Origin: Sphingopyxis sp. H053
GTDB lineage: Bacteria > Pseudomonadota > Alphaproteobacteria > Sphingomonadales > Sphingomonadaceae
Direction of reading: 5' to 3'
Assembly (NCBI RefSeq): GCF_001468225.1
Contig: NZ_LNRU01000001.1
Span: 310,001-374,000, forward strand
DNA: 64,000 bases
Made by a program: the position numbers and the translations under genes. Of the stretch, positions 10,206 to 17,903 are shown one piece after another; the stretch's first letter is position 1, and every line of letters begins with the position of its first letter. Under the pieces are notes generated by a model, which worked only from the letters and a program-made list of their open reading frames with translations, was not told the origin of the DNA and made no database searches.

Positions 10206-10374
10206 TGTCACTCTCCTTGAGTTGACCAACGAACGGGCGCGTCCACCGTTCCGCCAGCGCGGAACGGGGGGCTTTGTGCCCCTTGCCCTCGGCCACGCGT
10301 CTGCTATAGCCCCGCGCGGCCCGCACGGGCGTGCGCGGCAGCGCGCGATTTCGTGCACCCGGCCGAAAACACCT

Positions 10375-10459
10375 GCGGGCGTGGCGGAATTGGTAGACGC
10401 GCTGGTTTTAGGTACCAGTATCGCAAGATGTGGGGGTTCGAGTCCCTTCGCCCGCACCA
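10375..10459 (+). tRNA. tRNA-Leu (anticodon UAG)
   Basis: 85 nt including the encoded CCA. The acceptor stem GCGGGCG (10375-10381) pairs with CGCCCGC (10449-10455). The anticodon stem CTGGT/ACCAG encloses the loop TTTAGGT, giving anticodon TAG, which reads CUA codons. A long class II variable arm is present, as expected for tRNA-Leu, and the T-loop GTTCGAGTC is intact. Confidence 0.96.
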
Positions 10460-10546
10460 ATCTGCAATGCAGGCCGGGATCATGGGGAACTCCGCCACTC
10501 TGGCGGGGTTCGATACGAGATTTTGAGCAAGGATAAGACCAAGGCA

Positions 10547-12148
10547 ATGAAGACCGTCGAAACGCTGAACGAAGGCCTGAAGCGCGAATATCGCGTGACC
10601 ATCACCGCCAAGGATATCGACGCGCGCGTCGACGACGAGGTGAAGAGCATCGCCCCGACCGTCCGCATGCCCGGCTTCCGCCCCGGCAAGGTGCCGCCGA
10701 ACCTGATCCGCAAGATGCACGGCCCGGCGCTCTCCGCCGACGCGCTCAACAAGGCGATCGACGCCGGCGTGCGCGACCTGATGGCGAAGGAAAAGCTTCG
10801 CCCGGCGCTGCAGCCCGCCGTCGCGCTCGACGAGGGCTATGAAGCCGGCAAGGATGCCGAGCTGACCGTCAGCCTCGAAGTGCTGCCCGAAATCGCTACG
10901 CCGTCGATCGACGGCCTGAAGCTCGAACGCCTGACCGTTCCCGCCGACGACAAGGCCGTGATGGCCAAGATCGAAGAATTCGCCGCACAGATGAAGCGCT
11001 TCGAAGAAGCGCCGAAGACCAAGAAGGCCGCCACCGGCGACCAGGTCATCATCGACTTCGCCGGCAGCGTCGACGGCGTCGCCTTCGACGGCGGCACGGG
11101 CGAGGACATGGCGGTCGAAATCGGTTCGGGTCAGCTGATCCCGGGCTTTGAAGACCAGCTCGTCGGCGTCAAGGTCGGCGACGAAAAGGTGCTGAAGGTC
11201 AGCTTCCCCGACGATTATCCGGTTGCGGACCTGAAGGGCCAGCCCGCCGAATTCGCCGTGACGGTGAAGGAAGTGAAGGTTCCGGCCGCGTCGAAGATCG
11301 ACGACGAGTTTGCCAAGACGCTCGGCCTCGAAAGCCTCGACAAGCTGAAAGAGCTGATGAAGGACCAGGTCGAGCAGGAACTGAACGGCCTGACGCGCAC
11401 CTATATGAAGCGCAAGCTGCTCGATCAGCTCGCCGCCGCGCACGACTTCGAAGTGCCGCCGACGATGGTCGAGGCCGAGTTCAACCAGATCTGGCAGCAG
11501 CTCGAGCATGAAGTCAGCCACGAGGAAGATCCCGAAGCGGCGAAGGCCGAACTCGAGAACGACCGCGACGATTACCGCTCGATCGCGGTGCGCCGCGTCC
11601 GCCTTGGCCTGCTCCTCTCGGAAATCGGCCAGGCGCATGGCGTCCAGGTGTCGAACCAGGAAATGTCGCGCCTGATCGCACAGGCGGCGCAGCAATATCG
11701 CCCCGAAGACCGCACGCGCTTCATCGAATATGTGCAGCAGGATGCGCTCGCCGCGGCGCAGCTTCGCGCCCCGCTGTATGAAGACAAGGTCGTCGACTTC
11801 CTGTTCGAAAAGGCCGAGATCACCGACCGCGAAGTGACGCGCGAAGAGATCGAAGCCGCGATCGAAGCCGATGATGATGGCCACGTCCATGGTCCGGGCT
11901 GCGGCCACGACCATGACCACGACCACAAGCCGGCCAAGAAGGCTGCCGCGAAGAAGCCGGCCGCCAAGAAGGACGCGGTGAAGGAAGAAGCCAAGGCCGA
12001 GGAAGCTCCCGCCAAGAAGGCGCCGGCGAAGAAGGCCGAAGCCAAGGCGGAAGAAAAGCCCGCCGCGGCGAAGAAGGCTGCTCCGGCGAAGGCTGCCGAA
12101 GACAAGCCCGCCAAGGCTCCGGCCAAGAAGGCCGCGGCGAAGAAATAA
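10547..12148 (+). CDS. tig: Trigger factor with His-rich and Lys/Ala-rich C-terminal tail
   Basis: 533 aa from ATG 10547 (AAGG four bases upstream). Trigger factor is the ribosome-bound chaperone and peptidyl-prolyl isomerase. The ribosome-docking signature appears as MPGFRPGKVPPNLIRK near residue 45, the FKBP domain as GDQVIIDFAGSVDGVAFDGG and IPGFEDQLVG, and then the long helical C-domain. Usual proteins stop near 430-450 aa. Here an extra tail begins with HVHGPGCGHDHDHDH and continues with about 70 residues of PAKKAAAKKPA-type repeats resembling histone H1. It is transcribed after tRNA-Leu and closed by a clear terminator. Confidence 0.95.
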   Translation: MKTVETLNEGLKREYRVTITAKDIDARVDDEVKSIAPTVRMPGFRPGKVPPNLIRKMHGPALSADALNKAIDAGVRDLMAKEKLRPALQPAVALDEGYEAGKDAELTVSLEVLPEIATPSIDGLKLERLTVPADDKAVMAKIEEFAAQMKRFEEAPKTKKAATGDQVIIDFAGSVDGVAFDGGTGEDMAVEIGSGQLIPGFEDQLVGVKVGDEKVLKVSFPDDYPVADLKGQPAEFAVTVKEVKVPAASKIDDEFAKTLGLESLDKLKELMKDQVEQELNGLTRTYMKRKLLDQLAAAHDFEVPPTMVEAEFNQIWQQLEHEVSHEEDPEAAKAELENDRDDYRSIAVRRVRLGLLLSEIGQAHGVQVSNQEMSRLIAQAAQQYRPEDRTRFIEYVQQDALAAAQLRAPLYEDKVVDFLFEKAEITDREVTREEIEAAIEADDDGHVHGPGCGHDHDHDHKPAKKAAAKKPAAKKDAVKEEAKAEEAPAKKAPAKKAEAKAEEKPAAAKKAAPAKAAEDKPAKAPAKKAAAKK

Positions 12149-12167
12149 GCTTCGGCTGACGATCAAC

Positions 12168-12205
12168 AAAAAGGCCGGGTGGAGCGATCCACCCGGCCTT
12201 TTTTA
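12168..12205 (+). terminator. Rho-independent terminator after tig
   Basis: AAAAAGGCCGGGTGGAGCG is followed by ATCCACCCGGCCTTTTTT: a perfect GC-rich stem (GGCCGGGTGGA/TCCACCCGGCC) with a T-run, 19 bp after the tig stop codon. Confidence 0.93.
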
Positions 12206-12210
12206 TATCT

Positions 12211-12286
12211 CGTCGCCCCCGCGAAGGGGGGGCGCTGGCAACCTTGCGCTACGCCGATAGCGGCCCCCGCCTTCGCGGGGGCGACG
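12211..12286. repeat. REP-like inverted repeat between tig and the glycosylase gene
   Basis: CGTCGCCCCCGCGAAGG (12211-12227) is the exact inverse of CCTTCGCGGGGGCGACG (12270-12286). It lies in the convergent space between tig and the AlkA-type gene and belongs to the same general palindrome family as those at 4667, 9923 and 13338. Confidence 0.85.
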
Positions 12287-12292
12287 AGATGA

Positions 12293-12910
12293 TCAGATCA
12301 CGTCCATATTATAGCAATGCCAGCTGAAGATCGCCGCGGACCCGCGATGCGGGCGCCACGCCTCCGCCAGTTCGCGTGCCAGCTTCTCGCTCGGCCGCGC
12401 GCCGAGCTGGAAGATGCGGCCGACGGCCTCCTGTACTGCGAGATCGCCCGCGGGCCAGATGTCGGGACGCCCTTCGGCAAAGAGGAGGTAGATTTCGGCC
12501 GACCAGCGGCCGATGCCCTTGACCCTGGTGAGCAGCGCGATCGCTTCCTCGTCGTCGACGGGCAGGGCGTCGAACTGGAGCTCGCCGTCGAGGATCAACT
12601 GCGCGAGGCTTTTGGCATAGCCTTGTTTCTGCCCCGACAGGCCGCACGCGCGCAGCGTGTCGAAGTCGGCGGCCGCGACGACCTCCGCCGGGCAACCCTC
12701 GCCGAACTGCGCCTCCAGCTTGTTCCAGATCGAGTTGGCGGCGGCGACGCTGACCTGCTGGCCGACGATGGTACGCAGCAACGTGGCATAGCCGCGCGCG
12801 CGGATGCGGGGTTCGGGATAGCCGACATTGCCGAGCGCGCGCGCGAAATTGGAATCCTGCGCCGCGAGCGCATCGATTCCCGCGTTCAGCTGCTGCTGGC
12901 TGAGACCCAT
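12293..12910 (-). CDS. DNA-3-methyladenine glycosylase II-type (HhH-GPD) protein
   Basis: 205 aa from ATG 12910, which has GGAGAA six bases upstream; the frame extends to 12964 but lacks a better start. The helix-hairpin-helix/GPD region LTRVKGIGRWSAEIYLLF followed by DIWPAGDLAVQ supplies the catalytic Asp of AlkA-like alkyl-base glycosylases. It excises alkylated purines in base-excision repair, in the cytoplasm. At about 205 aa it resembles the short DNA-3-methyladenine glycosylase 2 family lacking the N-terminal AlkA domain. It is divergent from the ferredoxin gene. Confidence 0.88.
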   Translation of the reverse strand: MGLSQQQLNAGIDALAAQDSNFARALGNVGYPEPRIRARGYATLLRTIVGQQVSVAAANSIWNKLEAQFGEGCPAEVVAAADFDTLRACGLSGQKQGYAKSLAQLILDGELQFDALPVDDEEAIALLTRVKGIGRWSAEIYLLFAEGRPDIWPAGDLAVQEAVGRIFQLGARPSEKLARELAEAWRPHRGSAAIFSWHCYNMDVI

Positions 12911-13011
12911 CGCATATTCTCCTTTTGTTCCTTCGGTAGCCAATAGCAACGCTTGATTTGACAAGCAACGCGCGACATAGCGCCACCAACATCGAAGATA
13001 TGGGGACTAGC

Positions 13012-13329
13012 ATGGCCAAGCTGATTGTCGTGACGCGCGACGGGACCGAACATGAGATCGAGGGCGACACCAGCCTGACGGTGATGGAAAATATCCGCGA
13101 CGCCGGGTTCGACGAGCTGCTCGCGCTGTGCGGCGGCTGCTGCTCGTGCGCGACGTGCCACGTCCATGTCGAAGCGGGCGCGACCGACCAGCTTCCCGCG
13201 ATGAGCGAGGACGAGAACGACCTGCTCGATTCGACCACCGACCGCGACGACAGTTCGCGCCTGTCGTGCCAGCTGCCGTTCAGCGAGGCGCTCGACGGGC
13301 TGAAGGTGCGGATCGCGGCGGAGGATTGA
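13012..13329 (+). CDS. [2Fe-2S] ferredoxin (adrenodoxin/FdxB type)
   Basis: 105 aa from ATG 13012 with GGGGAC upstream. The cluster ligands are C40, C46, C49 and C86, spaced C-x5-C-x2-C-x36-C as in adrenodoxin-type ferredoxins, with the context CHVHVEAGA after the third Cys and RLSCQLP at the fourth. It is a soluble one-electron carrier. The partner cannot be named, because no P450 or ferredoxin reductase lies nearby. Two extra cysteines (C43, C44) lie inside the loop. Confidence 0.92.
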   Translation: MAKLIVVTRDGTEHEIEGDTSLTVMENIRDAGFDELLALCGGCCSCATCHVHVEAGATDQLPAMSEDENDLLDSTTDRDDSSRLSCQLPFSEALDGLKVRIAAED

Positions 13330-13337
13330 TCCGAACC

Positions 13338-13474
13338 GTCGCCCCAGCGAAAGCGTGAAGGGTCGGGTTGTCCCCCGGACAACCCTTGGACATGCCGGCG
13401 GCATGTCCAACCCTTAACTGGCCGCTATCGTCCATTCAGAACGTGCGCGATCCCAGCTTTCGCTGGGATGACGA
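13338..13474. repeat. Composite palindromic intergenic repeat
   Basis: It opens with GTCGCCCCAGCGAAAGC (13338-13354) and closes with ATCCCAGCTTTCGCTGGGAT at 13450-13469, the same unit found twice in the gatA-gatB spacer. Between them are two more perfect hairpins, GTTGTCC-CCC-GGACAAC and TTGGACATGCC-GGC-GGCATGTCCAA. It lies between the convergent ferredoxin and RlmB genes. Confidence 0.8.
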
Positions 13475-14242
13475 TCAGCTTTGCGCCGTTGCCACCGCGT
13501 ACAGCGCGACCGCCGCGGCGTTCGAGATATTGAGGCTCTCCATCCGCGGCGAGATCGGCAGCTTTGCCAGCACGTCGCAATGCTCCATGACATTGTGGCG
13601 CATGCCGTCGCCTTCGGAGCCGAGCACCAGCGCGACGCGGCTGCCGTCGAGCGTCGACCCGAGCGTCGTTTCTGTGTCGCCCGTCAGCCCGATGCGCCAA
13701 TATTGCGCCTCGGCGATTTCCTCGAGCGCGCGCGACAGGTTGACGACGCGGACCCACGGCACGATTTCGAGCGCGCCCGACGCCGAGCGTGCGATGACGC
13801 CGCTTTCGGGCGGGCTGTGGCGATCCTGCGTGACGATCGCGGCGGCGTCGAACGCCGCCGCCGAGCGCAGCACTGCGCCGATATTATGCGGATCGGTGAC
13901 CTGGTCGAGGACGATGAGCGGGCGCTTGCTGTCGGCGTCGACCTCCTGTTGCAACAGATCGCCGAGGAAAACATCCTCGAGCGGGTCGACTTCGATCACC
14001 AGCCCCTGATGCGGCGCGTCGCGCGCGACGAGTCGCGCGAGGTCGGTGACCTCGGCGTAGCTGATCGGAATCACCGGCGGCAGGTCGAGCTGGCCCAGGG
14101 CCTCGCGCGTGCCCCAGATGCGCTTGACGGTGCGTTCGGGGTTGGCGAGCGCGGCCAATACGGCGTGGCGGCCCCAGAAACGGATGGCCTGTCCGCGCGC
14201 GTTTTGGCTGGCGGGACGACGGTGACGGGAAAATTGTCTCAT
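13475..14242 (-). CDS. rlmB: 23S rRNA (guanosine-2'-O-)-methyltransferase, RlmB/TrmH family
   Basis: 255 aa from ATG 14242 (GGAAAGG upstream); the longer frame running to 14545 crosses tRNA-Tyr and is rejected. SPOUT-fold motifs are in order: an N-terminal substrate-binding domain beginning FWGRHAVLAAL, motif 1 LDQVTDPHNIGAVLRSA, motif 2 VALVLGSEGDGM and motif 3 LNISNAAAVALY. The family methylates the 2'-O of a guanosine in 23S rRNA (G2251 in E. coli). It is divergent from tRNA-Tyr, 79 bp away. Confidence 0.9.
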   Translation of the reverse strand: MRQFSRHRRPASQNARGQAIRFWGRHAVLAALANPERTVKRIWGTREALGQLDLPPVIPISYAEVTDLARLVARDAPHQGLVIEVDPLEDVFLGDLLQQEVDADSKRPLIVLDQVTDPHNIGAVLRSAAAFDAAAIVTQDRHSPPESGVIARSASGALEIVPWVRVVNLSRALEEIAEAQYWRIGLTGDTETTLGSTLDGSRVALVLGSEGDGMRHNVMEHCDVLAKLPISPRMESLNISNAAAVALYAVATAQS

Positions 14243-14321
14243 GCGCGCGCCTTTCCCACGACTGCCATTGACAGGCAAGCCTCGTTTCGCCATTGGACCG
14301 CTTCCCAAAGCGGGCCCCAAT

Positions 14322-14407
14322 GGACAGGTGGCCGAGTGGTTAAAGGCAGCAGACTGTAAATCTGCCCGGGTTTCCGTACGCTGGTTCGAATCCAGCCCTG
14401 TCCACCA
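14322..14407 (+). tRNA. tRNA-Tyr (anticodon GUA), island integration site
   Basis: 86 nt including CCA. GGACAGG (14322-14328) pairs with CCTGTCC (14397-14403). The anticodon stem GCAGA/TCTGC encloses CTGTAAA, giving GTA. A class II variable arm is present. The 3' two thirds of this gene are repeated exactly 47 kb downstream, so this is the intact end (attL-like) of the putative island. Confidence 0.96.
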
Positions 14408-14408
14408 T
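14352..14408 (+). repeat. Direct repeat, attL side (3' part of tRNA-Tyr)
   Basis: 57 bp identical to 61418-61474, covering the anticodon loop to one base past the encoded CCA. Beyond base 14408 the two sites diverge at once (CTCT here, TTTT there). This is the classical arrangement left by tyrosine-recombinase integration into a tRNA 3' end. Confidence 0.92.
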
Positions 14409-14465
14409 CTCTTCAGCGGCGAATATGCGCCGCCTTTCCCCGGCAAAATATGACCGAAGAAACAC

Positions 14466-14684
14466 CTACGGCTGGGGCGTGTGTAATTCTGGTGTAATCT
14501 CAGCGGGGACGGAAATGTCCAACGTGCTGATGGCATCGTGCACATGCTCGCCGAGCCAGGCTCGTCCGTCCTGATCTTCGATAGCCGCCTTGAGCAAGCT
14601 TTGCCGCTGTGCGACGGAGAGGATCCTGATTTGCTTCCGTGCTTCTTTCTCTTTCGGGATTTCCGGGACGTCTTCCTTCTTCAT
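14466..14684 (-). CDS. Hypothetical protein at island left end
   Basis: 72 aa, charged N-terminus (MKKEDVPEIPKEKEARKQ) and no recognisable domain. Its start overlaps the stop of the small frame 14681-14845 (ATGA), which suggests a two-gene unit. The 3' end of the frame runs across the putative arm sites at 14481-14498, so the last residues may simply be translated attachment-region DNA. It is too short and has the wrong pattern to be an integrase remnant that I can identify. Confidence 0.35.
   Translation of the reverse strand: MKKEDVPEIPKEKEARKQIRILSVAQRQSLLKAAIEDQDGRAWLGEHVHDAISTLDISVPAEITPELHTPQP
14481..14498 (+). promoter_or_regulatory. Possible integrase arm-type sites, left end
   Basis: GTGTAATTCTGGTGTAAT: two GTGTAAT cores 11 bp apart, 72 bp inside the left direct repeat. 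It matches 15 of 18 positions with 61283-61300 near the right end. An arm-site function is inferred. Confidence 0.5.
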
Positions 14685-14845
14685 CCATGACCAGTCTTTA
14701 GATGCCGCCCGGTTGCGCGCGCCATCGCGAGCGTCACGTCATATTCGGCCAATTCTGGCTCAACCAAGTCAAGGAATCTCGCAGCCCGAACCGCTCGCTC
14801 GACGGCAGCACGGGCGGCGGGAGTGTCGGGATCAGAGGGCGACAT
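14681..14845 (-). CDS. Short hypothetical protein upstream of the 72-aa gene
   Basis: 54 aa from ATG 14845, helical and charged (RAAVERAVRAARFLDLVEPE), ending with TGA overlapping the next ATG. The frame is open further upstream, so the start is uncertain. No family is recognised. It is divergent from the 146-aa gene at 14975. Confidence 0.3.
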   Translation of the reverse strand: MSPSDPDTPAARAAVERAVRAARFLDLVEPELAEYDVTLAMARATGRHLKTGHG

Positions 14846-14974
14846 CCGGTCAACTGCGGCGCTGATAATTTCGATGGCCTGGTCCAAGCGATTGCGCAGG
14901 CGAAGCGCGAACAGGATAGCGCCGCGAGGCGCCCGGCGGTCGATCCGGCGGATGGCTGGTCGCCCCATGCGGCG

Positions 14975-15415
14975 ATGGAGTTTCTGGCGTCCGAAGACTT
15001 CTTTCCTCCAGGCTATCTCTGGTATTTCGACCGTTACCGCGCGAGCGTCACATACAAGTTTGGCGACCGGCCGCTTGCGAACCATGCGACCTATTATGTC
15101 GAAGGCGACGAGACGCGAGCGACGCTGCTGACACTCGATCTCTGGATGTGGGGGCAGGATAACAAGGAAAGCGACGAGCAACGTTTCGCTGAGCTAATTG
15201 CGCTGTTGATGCACCGCGCCGTCGGGCCCGATGCCGTCGCTGCTTTTCGGGAGGTGCTGGATGAGAAGGACAATGGCGTCGCGCTAGATTGGAACGGATA
15301 TCGCTTCTGCATCGAGAGCGAGGAGCCAGGCGAATCTGGACAATTTTCGGTGACCTTCACGATTGCCCATCCGCAAGAACCGCGCGTAGCCGCCGATGGC
15401 GAGGCTCCACAATAG
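14975..15415 (+). CDS. Hypothetical protein, aromatic-rich N-terminus
   Basis: 146 aa from the in-frame ATG 14975; the frame is open back to 14702 but that upstream part reads like shadow sequence. The N-terminus contains many aromatics (FFPPGYLWYFDRYRASVTYKF) and the body alternates hydrophobic and acidic segments typical of a real soluble alpha/beta protein. No known domain is recognised. It stands alone on the plus strand between minus-strand genes of the left island end. Confidence 0.5.
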   Translation: MEFLASEDFFPPGYLWYFDRYRASVTYKFGDRPLANHATYYVEGDETRATLLTLDLWMWGQDNKESDEQRFAELIALLMHRAVGPDAVAAFREVLDEKDNGVALDWNGYRFCIESEEPGESGQFSVTFTIAHPQEPRVAADGEAPQ

Positions 15416-15597
15416 AACTATCTGCAAACGGCCCAGATCGGCCAATTTCGGATGGCATGAAGTGGTATCTTACGGAAATCGAAGAGTCTTCTTCTAATCA
15501 TGATCGGCCACATTTGGCCGAAATAATCGAGCGAAGGCCAGTCCGATCGGACTTTTGGCGTGATCACGGCAGGCGAGATTGAGGCTGGATCGTCTCT

Positions 15598-16038
15598 TCA
15601 GCCGTAAATCATCCCCAAGAGATGCCCGACCACTTTGTCGAGATCATCGAGTTCGCCACTGGTCATCACGGTCAACGCGCTTCTGTCGCCAAATATCTTG
15701 TGCATGTTCGGCGCACGTAGCCAGTCGGCAGTCCGTTCCTCGGGAAAGAGCGTTACGAGCGAACCATAGATCGACAGAACGCAGCCGATCCGGACGATCA
15801 CGTCTACCGGAATCGGAACGGCCTCGTGCGCTCGCACGCGGATCTTCCAGTCCTCGAAGATTGCAAGCTCATGAATACCGAGCAGATCCATTTGCTCCTT
15901 GTCGCTCAGATTCCATAGCTCCGCGATATTGAGGAATGTGCGCATGCCAGCCCCTCCATGTCGGATTGGGTCAACACCGCGCTTCATGAAGTAGGCCCTG
16001 GCCGCGAGCCACGCATCGTTCGGATCGTCAATGCTCAT
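15598..16038 (-). CDS. Xre/MbcA/ParS-type (DUF2384) antitoxin, orphan
   Basis: 146 aa from ATG 16038, overlapping the upstream gene by 11 bp. An N-terminal helix-turn-helix region (FLNIAELWNLSDKEQMDLLG, then FEDWKIR) is followed by DVIVRIGCVLSIYGSLVTLF and the toxin-binding tail with FGDRSALTVMTSGELDDL. This is the layout of antitoxins that neutralise RES-domain NAD-degrading toxins. The RES toxin is normally the next gene downstream, but bases 15416-15597 hold no such gene and plus-strand coding follows, so the partner is missing or has been replaced. Confidence 0.75.
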   Translation of the reverse strand: MSIDDPNDAWLAARAYFMKRGVDPIRHGGAGMRTFLNIAELWNLSDKEQMDLLGIHELAIFEDWKIRVRAHEAVPIPVDVIVRIGCVLSIYGSLVTLFPEERTADWLRAPNMHKIFGDRSALTVMTSGELDDLDKVVGHLLGMIYG

Positions 16039-16495
16039 CGGGCTGCAACACATCAAAATCTACTGACGCCGTCAGACCCTTGTCGGTCAGCCTGAAAATA
16101 GGTCCGCCGGGATCATGGTCCGGCACAAAATGGATCGAGCCATCCAGCAAACAGGGGCGATATTCGCGGCACCATACGGGTGTTAGTCCATCGATCCCTA
16201 TGTCGACGATTGCCTTCTTTGCGCCGATGCTGGGTCGCGAGATACGGACGATCAGCGCGTCGCATCGCGACAAGCACATCGCGTTTGCGACCCTGGACCG
16301 ATCGTTTCCGTTGGTCACCGTCGATGGTACGACAAGCAGGAACGCGTCAGGCGCTATCAGATACCGTGCAAACTCGGGCGGCAGGATGGGGAGTTTGCCA
16401 TCAAGCTCCAGCCCGGCAGTCCGAACGATCGCAAGCGCGGCCATCAATGTCTCGGCTTCCTCGAGCCGATCTTTCGCAGTCATGTATTTTTTCAT
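16028..16495 (-). CDS. Hypothetical protein coupled to the DUF2384 antitoxin
   Basis: 155 aa from ATG 16495. The N-terminus is helical (AKDRLEEAETLMAALAIVRTAG); the rest is beta-rich with three Cys (AMCLSRCDAL, VWCREYRPCLLDG) and ends DVLQPDEH. It overlaps the antitoxin gene by 11 bp, so translation is coupled. It contains no RES or other toxin motif that I can see. A partner or effector role is only a guess from position. Confidence 0.5.
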   Translation of the reverse strand: MKKYMTAKDRLEEAETLMAALAIVRTAGLELDGKLPILPPEFARYLIAPDAFLLVVPSTVTNGNDRSRVANAMCLSRCDALIVRISRPSIGAKKAIVDIGIDGLTPVWCREYRPCLLDGSIHFVPDHDPGGPIFRLTDKGLTASVDFDVLQPDEH

Positions 16496-16635
16496 CGTCA
16501 GCCTATTCCTTGCGGCGCCTCCGGCTGGGTGGCGGCCGCTTTCATCTGTTTGTTCCAGCCAAAAGCTGGTTCTTCTTCGTTGAGGGGGATTGGATCCGGC
16601 GGGTCGGCCGACACGCCGGCGCAGCCAACGTCCGT

Positions 16636-17256
16636 TTATTGGCCAGCGGTATCGGCCCCGCGTCGCCGCTTCTGCCAATCGGCCCACTCGGCCGCGATCA
16701 TCGCTTTGCCTGCGTCGGCGGCGAAGGGGCGCACGAAGGGACCAAAGCCGAAGCATTGGAACTCCCGAGCTGGCGTCATCAAATGAATATGAGGCGGATT
16801 GGTCGAGCCAACCTCGATGGGCAGATGCATCGCTGCAATCACGGCGACGTTGCGCTCACGGCATAGGCGGTCGCGTGCGAACTCCCGAACATCTTCCCAG
16901 GTGCGATGCAGGCGATCGGGATTGGGAAAGCGAAGCGTGATCATGACAAGGAGGTCCTTGAGGTTGTTGCATGCCTGCTCCTCATATTTTTCGCAGAGGC
17001 GCTTCGGATCGAGGAATTCGTCGTTCGCGAAGGGAGGCAGAAGGACGTCCCACCTGTAGCAACTAGGCACCCACGGCGCGGCAACATCGACCTTCTGTCC
17101 TGGGCAGAGGCGCTTGAGAACAGAGGCTGGGAGGGTCTGGATGGGGCCGTCTTTGATCTGCCTGCGCACGACGCCGAAAACGAAGTTTGGGTCGTCACCG
17201 CCGGGGATCGGGACGAAATCGAGATTGCCGAGGGCAGGGATCTTCTTCATCACCAC
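16636..17256 (-). CDS. MobA/MobL-like HUH-domain protein
   Basis: 206 aa, starting at GTG 17256 (GGAGG six bases upstream) or ATG 17250. The second half contains LRFPNPDRLHRTWEDVREFA, then VAVIAAMHLPIE, NPPHIHLMTPARE and a final AEWADWQKR. The order and the HIH (histidine-hydrophobe-histidine) site recall MobA/MobL conjugative relaxases. It is much shorter than a relaxase, with no helicase or primase part, so it could be a degenerate or repurposed single-domain nuclease. It starts 2 bp after the stop of the 214-aa gene. Confidence 0.45.
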   Translation of the reverse strand: MVMKKIPALGNLDFVPIPGGDDPNFVFGVVRRQIKDGPIQTLPASVLKRLCPGQKVDVAAPWVPSCYRWDVLLPPFANDEFLDPKRLCEKYEEQACNNLKDLLVMITLRFPNPDRLHRTWEDVREFARDRLCRERNVAVIAAMHLPIEVGSTNPPHIHLMTPAREFQCFGFGPFVRPFAADAGKAMIAAEWADWQKRRRGADTAGQ

Positions 17257-17258
17257 GG

Positions 17259-17903
17259 CTAGCCTCCGATCCGGTGCGAAGCCAAATGCGCGCTCGCCCG
17301 CTCAAGTCCGGCATCACAATCCCAGTGGTCGAAATAAGGAGCATGCTCCGCGGCGAACAGCCCTTGGCGCATCAACTGGATAGACGGCCCGCGGACTTGA
17401 GGAACCAACCAGCTGTCGCCCGCGAGGGTGCGGAACAGCCGATAGCCGAGGAGCCAAGTCAGGTCGGTCGGGCCGGGCAGGACAACGTCGACCGTCAGAT
17501 CGAGAGACGATCCGTCGGCCGACCGACGCAGCAACAGAACAGGAAGACCTGTTGCGACGGCGACGATCTCCGCCTCGCCAAGGTATAGTGGTGCCTGGCT
17601 TGCGGTAGCATGGACGATGACACGTGGTGCCTTAAGAAACAGACTGCCAGGCAGAAACGCAGCCGCCATGCCGTGACCCCGGCTGGCCGAACTATGCATC
17701 AGCGTTGCCATATGGCGCGTGATCTTGCTGTCGGCCCGCGTAACCGAGGGGAGCGGAACATTTCCCGGCAGGACCGTGTGAAGCATCGATGTGCGAAGCA
17801 CCCCTTGCGGCGACGCAGCGCCTATCGTCGTTGCGTCCGCTTCAGAGGGGCCGCTCTCGACGATGGTCGCGTTTGGCGGGTCAGATATCGTAGTGAATTG
17901 CAT
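17259..17903 (-). CDS. Hypothetical protein, first gene of a four-gene run
   Basis: 214 aa from ATG 17903, preceded by AGGAG. A low-complexity, Ser/Thr/Ala-rich N-terminus (about 90 residues) is followed by a compact region with AEIVAVATGLPVLLLRR and DVVLPGPTDLTWLLGYRLF, and a C-terminus rich in His/Asp (FDHWDCDAG). It is not recognised. Two base pairs separate it from the MobA/MobL-like gene, so it heads the minus-strand unit that continues to the DUF2384 antitoxin. Confidence 0.5.
   Translation of the reverse strand: MQFTTISDPPNATIVESGPSEADATTIGAASPQGVLRTSMLHTVLPGNVPLPSVTRADSKITRHMATLMHSSASRGHGMAAAFLPGSLFLKAPRVIVHATASQAPLYLGEAEIVAVATGLPVLLLRRSADGSSLDLTVDVVLPGPTDLTWLLGYRLFRTLAGDSWLVPQVRGPSIQLMRQGLFAAEHAPYFDHWDCDAGLERASAHLASHRIGG

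Noticed and set aside
13475..14545. Longer start for the RlmB-type gene
   Set aside because: The extension would translate the tRNA-Tyr gene; ATG 14242 has a good ribosome-binding site and the family's usual N-terminus.
14466..14684. Integrase or excisionase remnant at the left end
   Set aside because: The 72-aa product shows no recombinase motif (no R-H-R-Y pattern) and no excisionase-like helix-turn-helix that I can identify.
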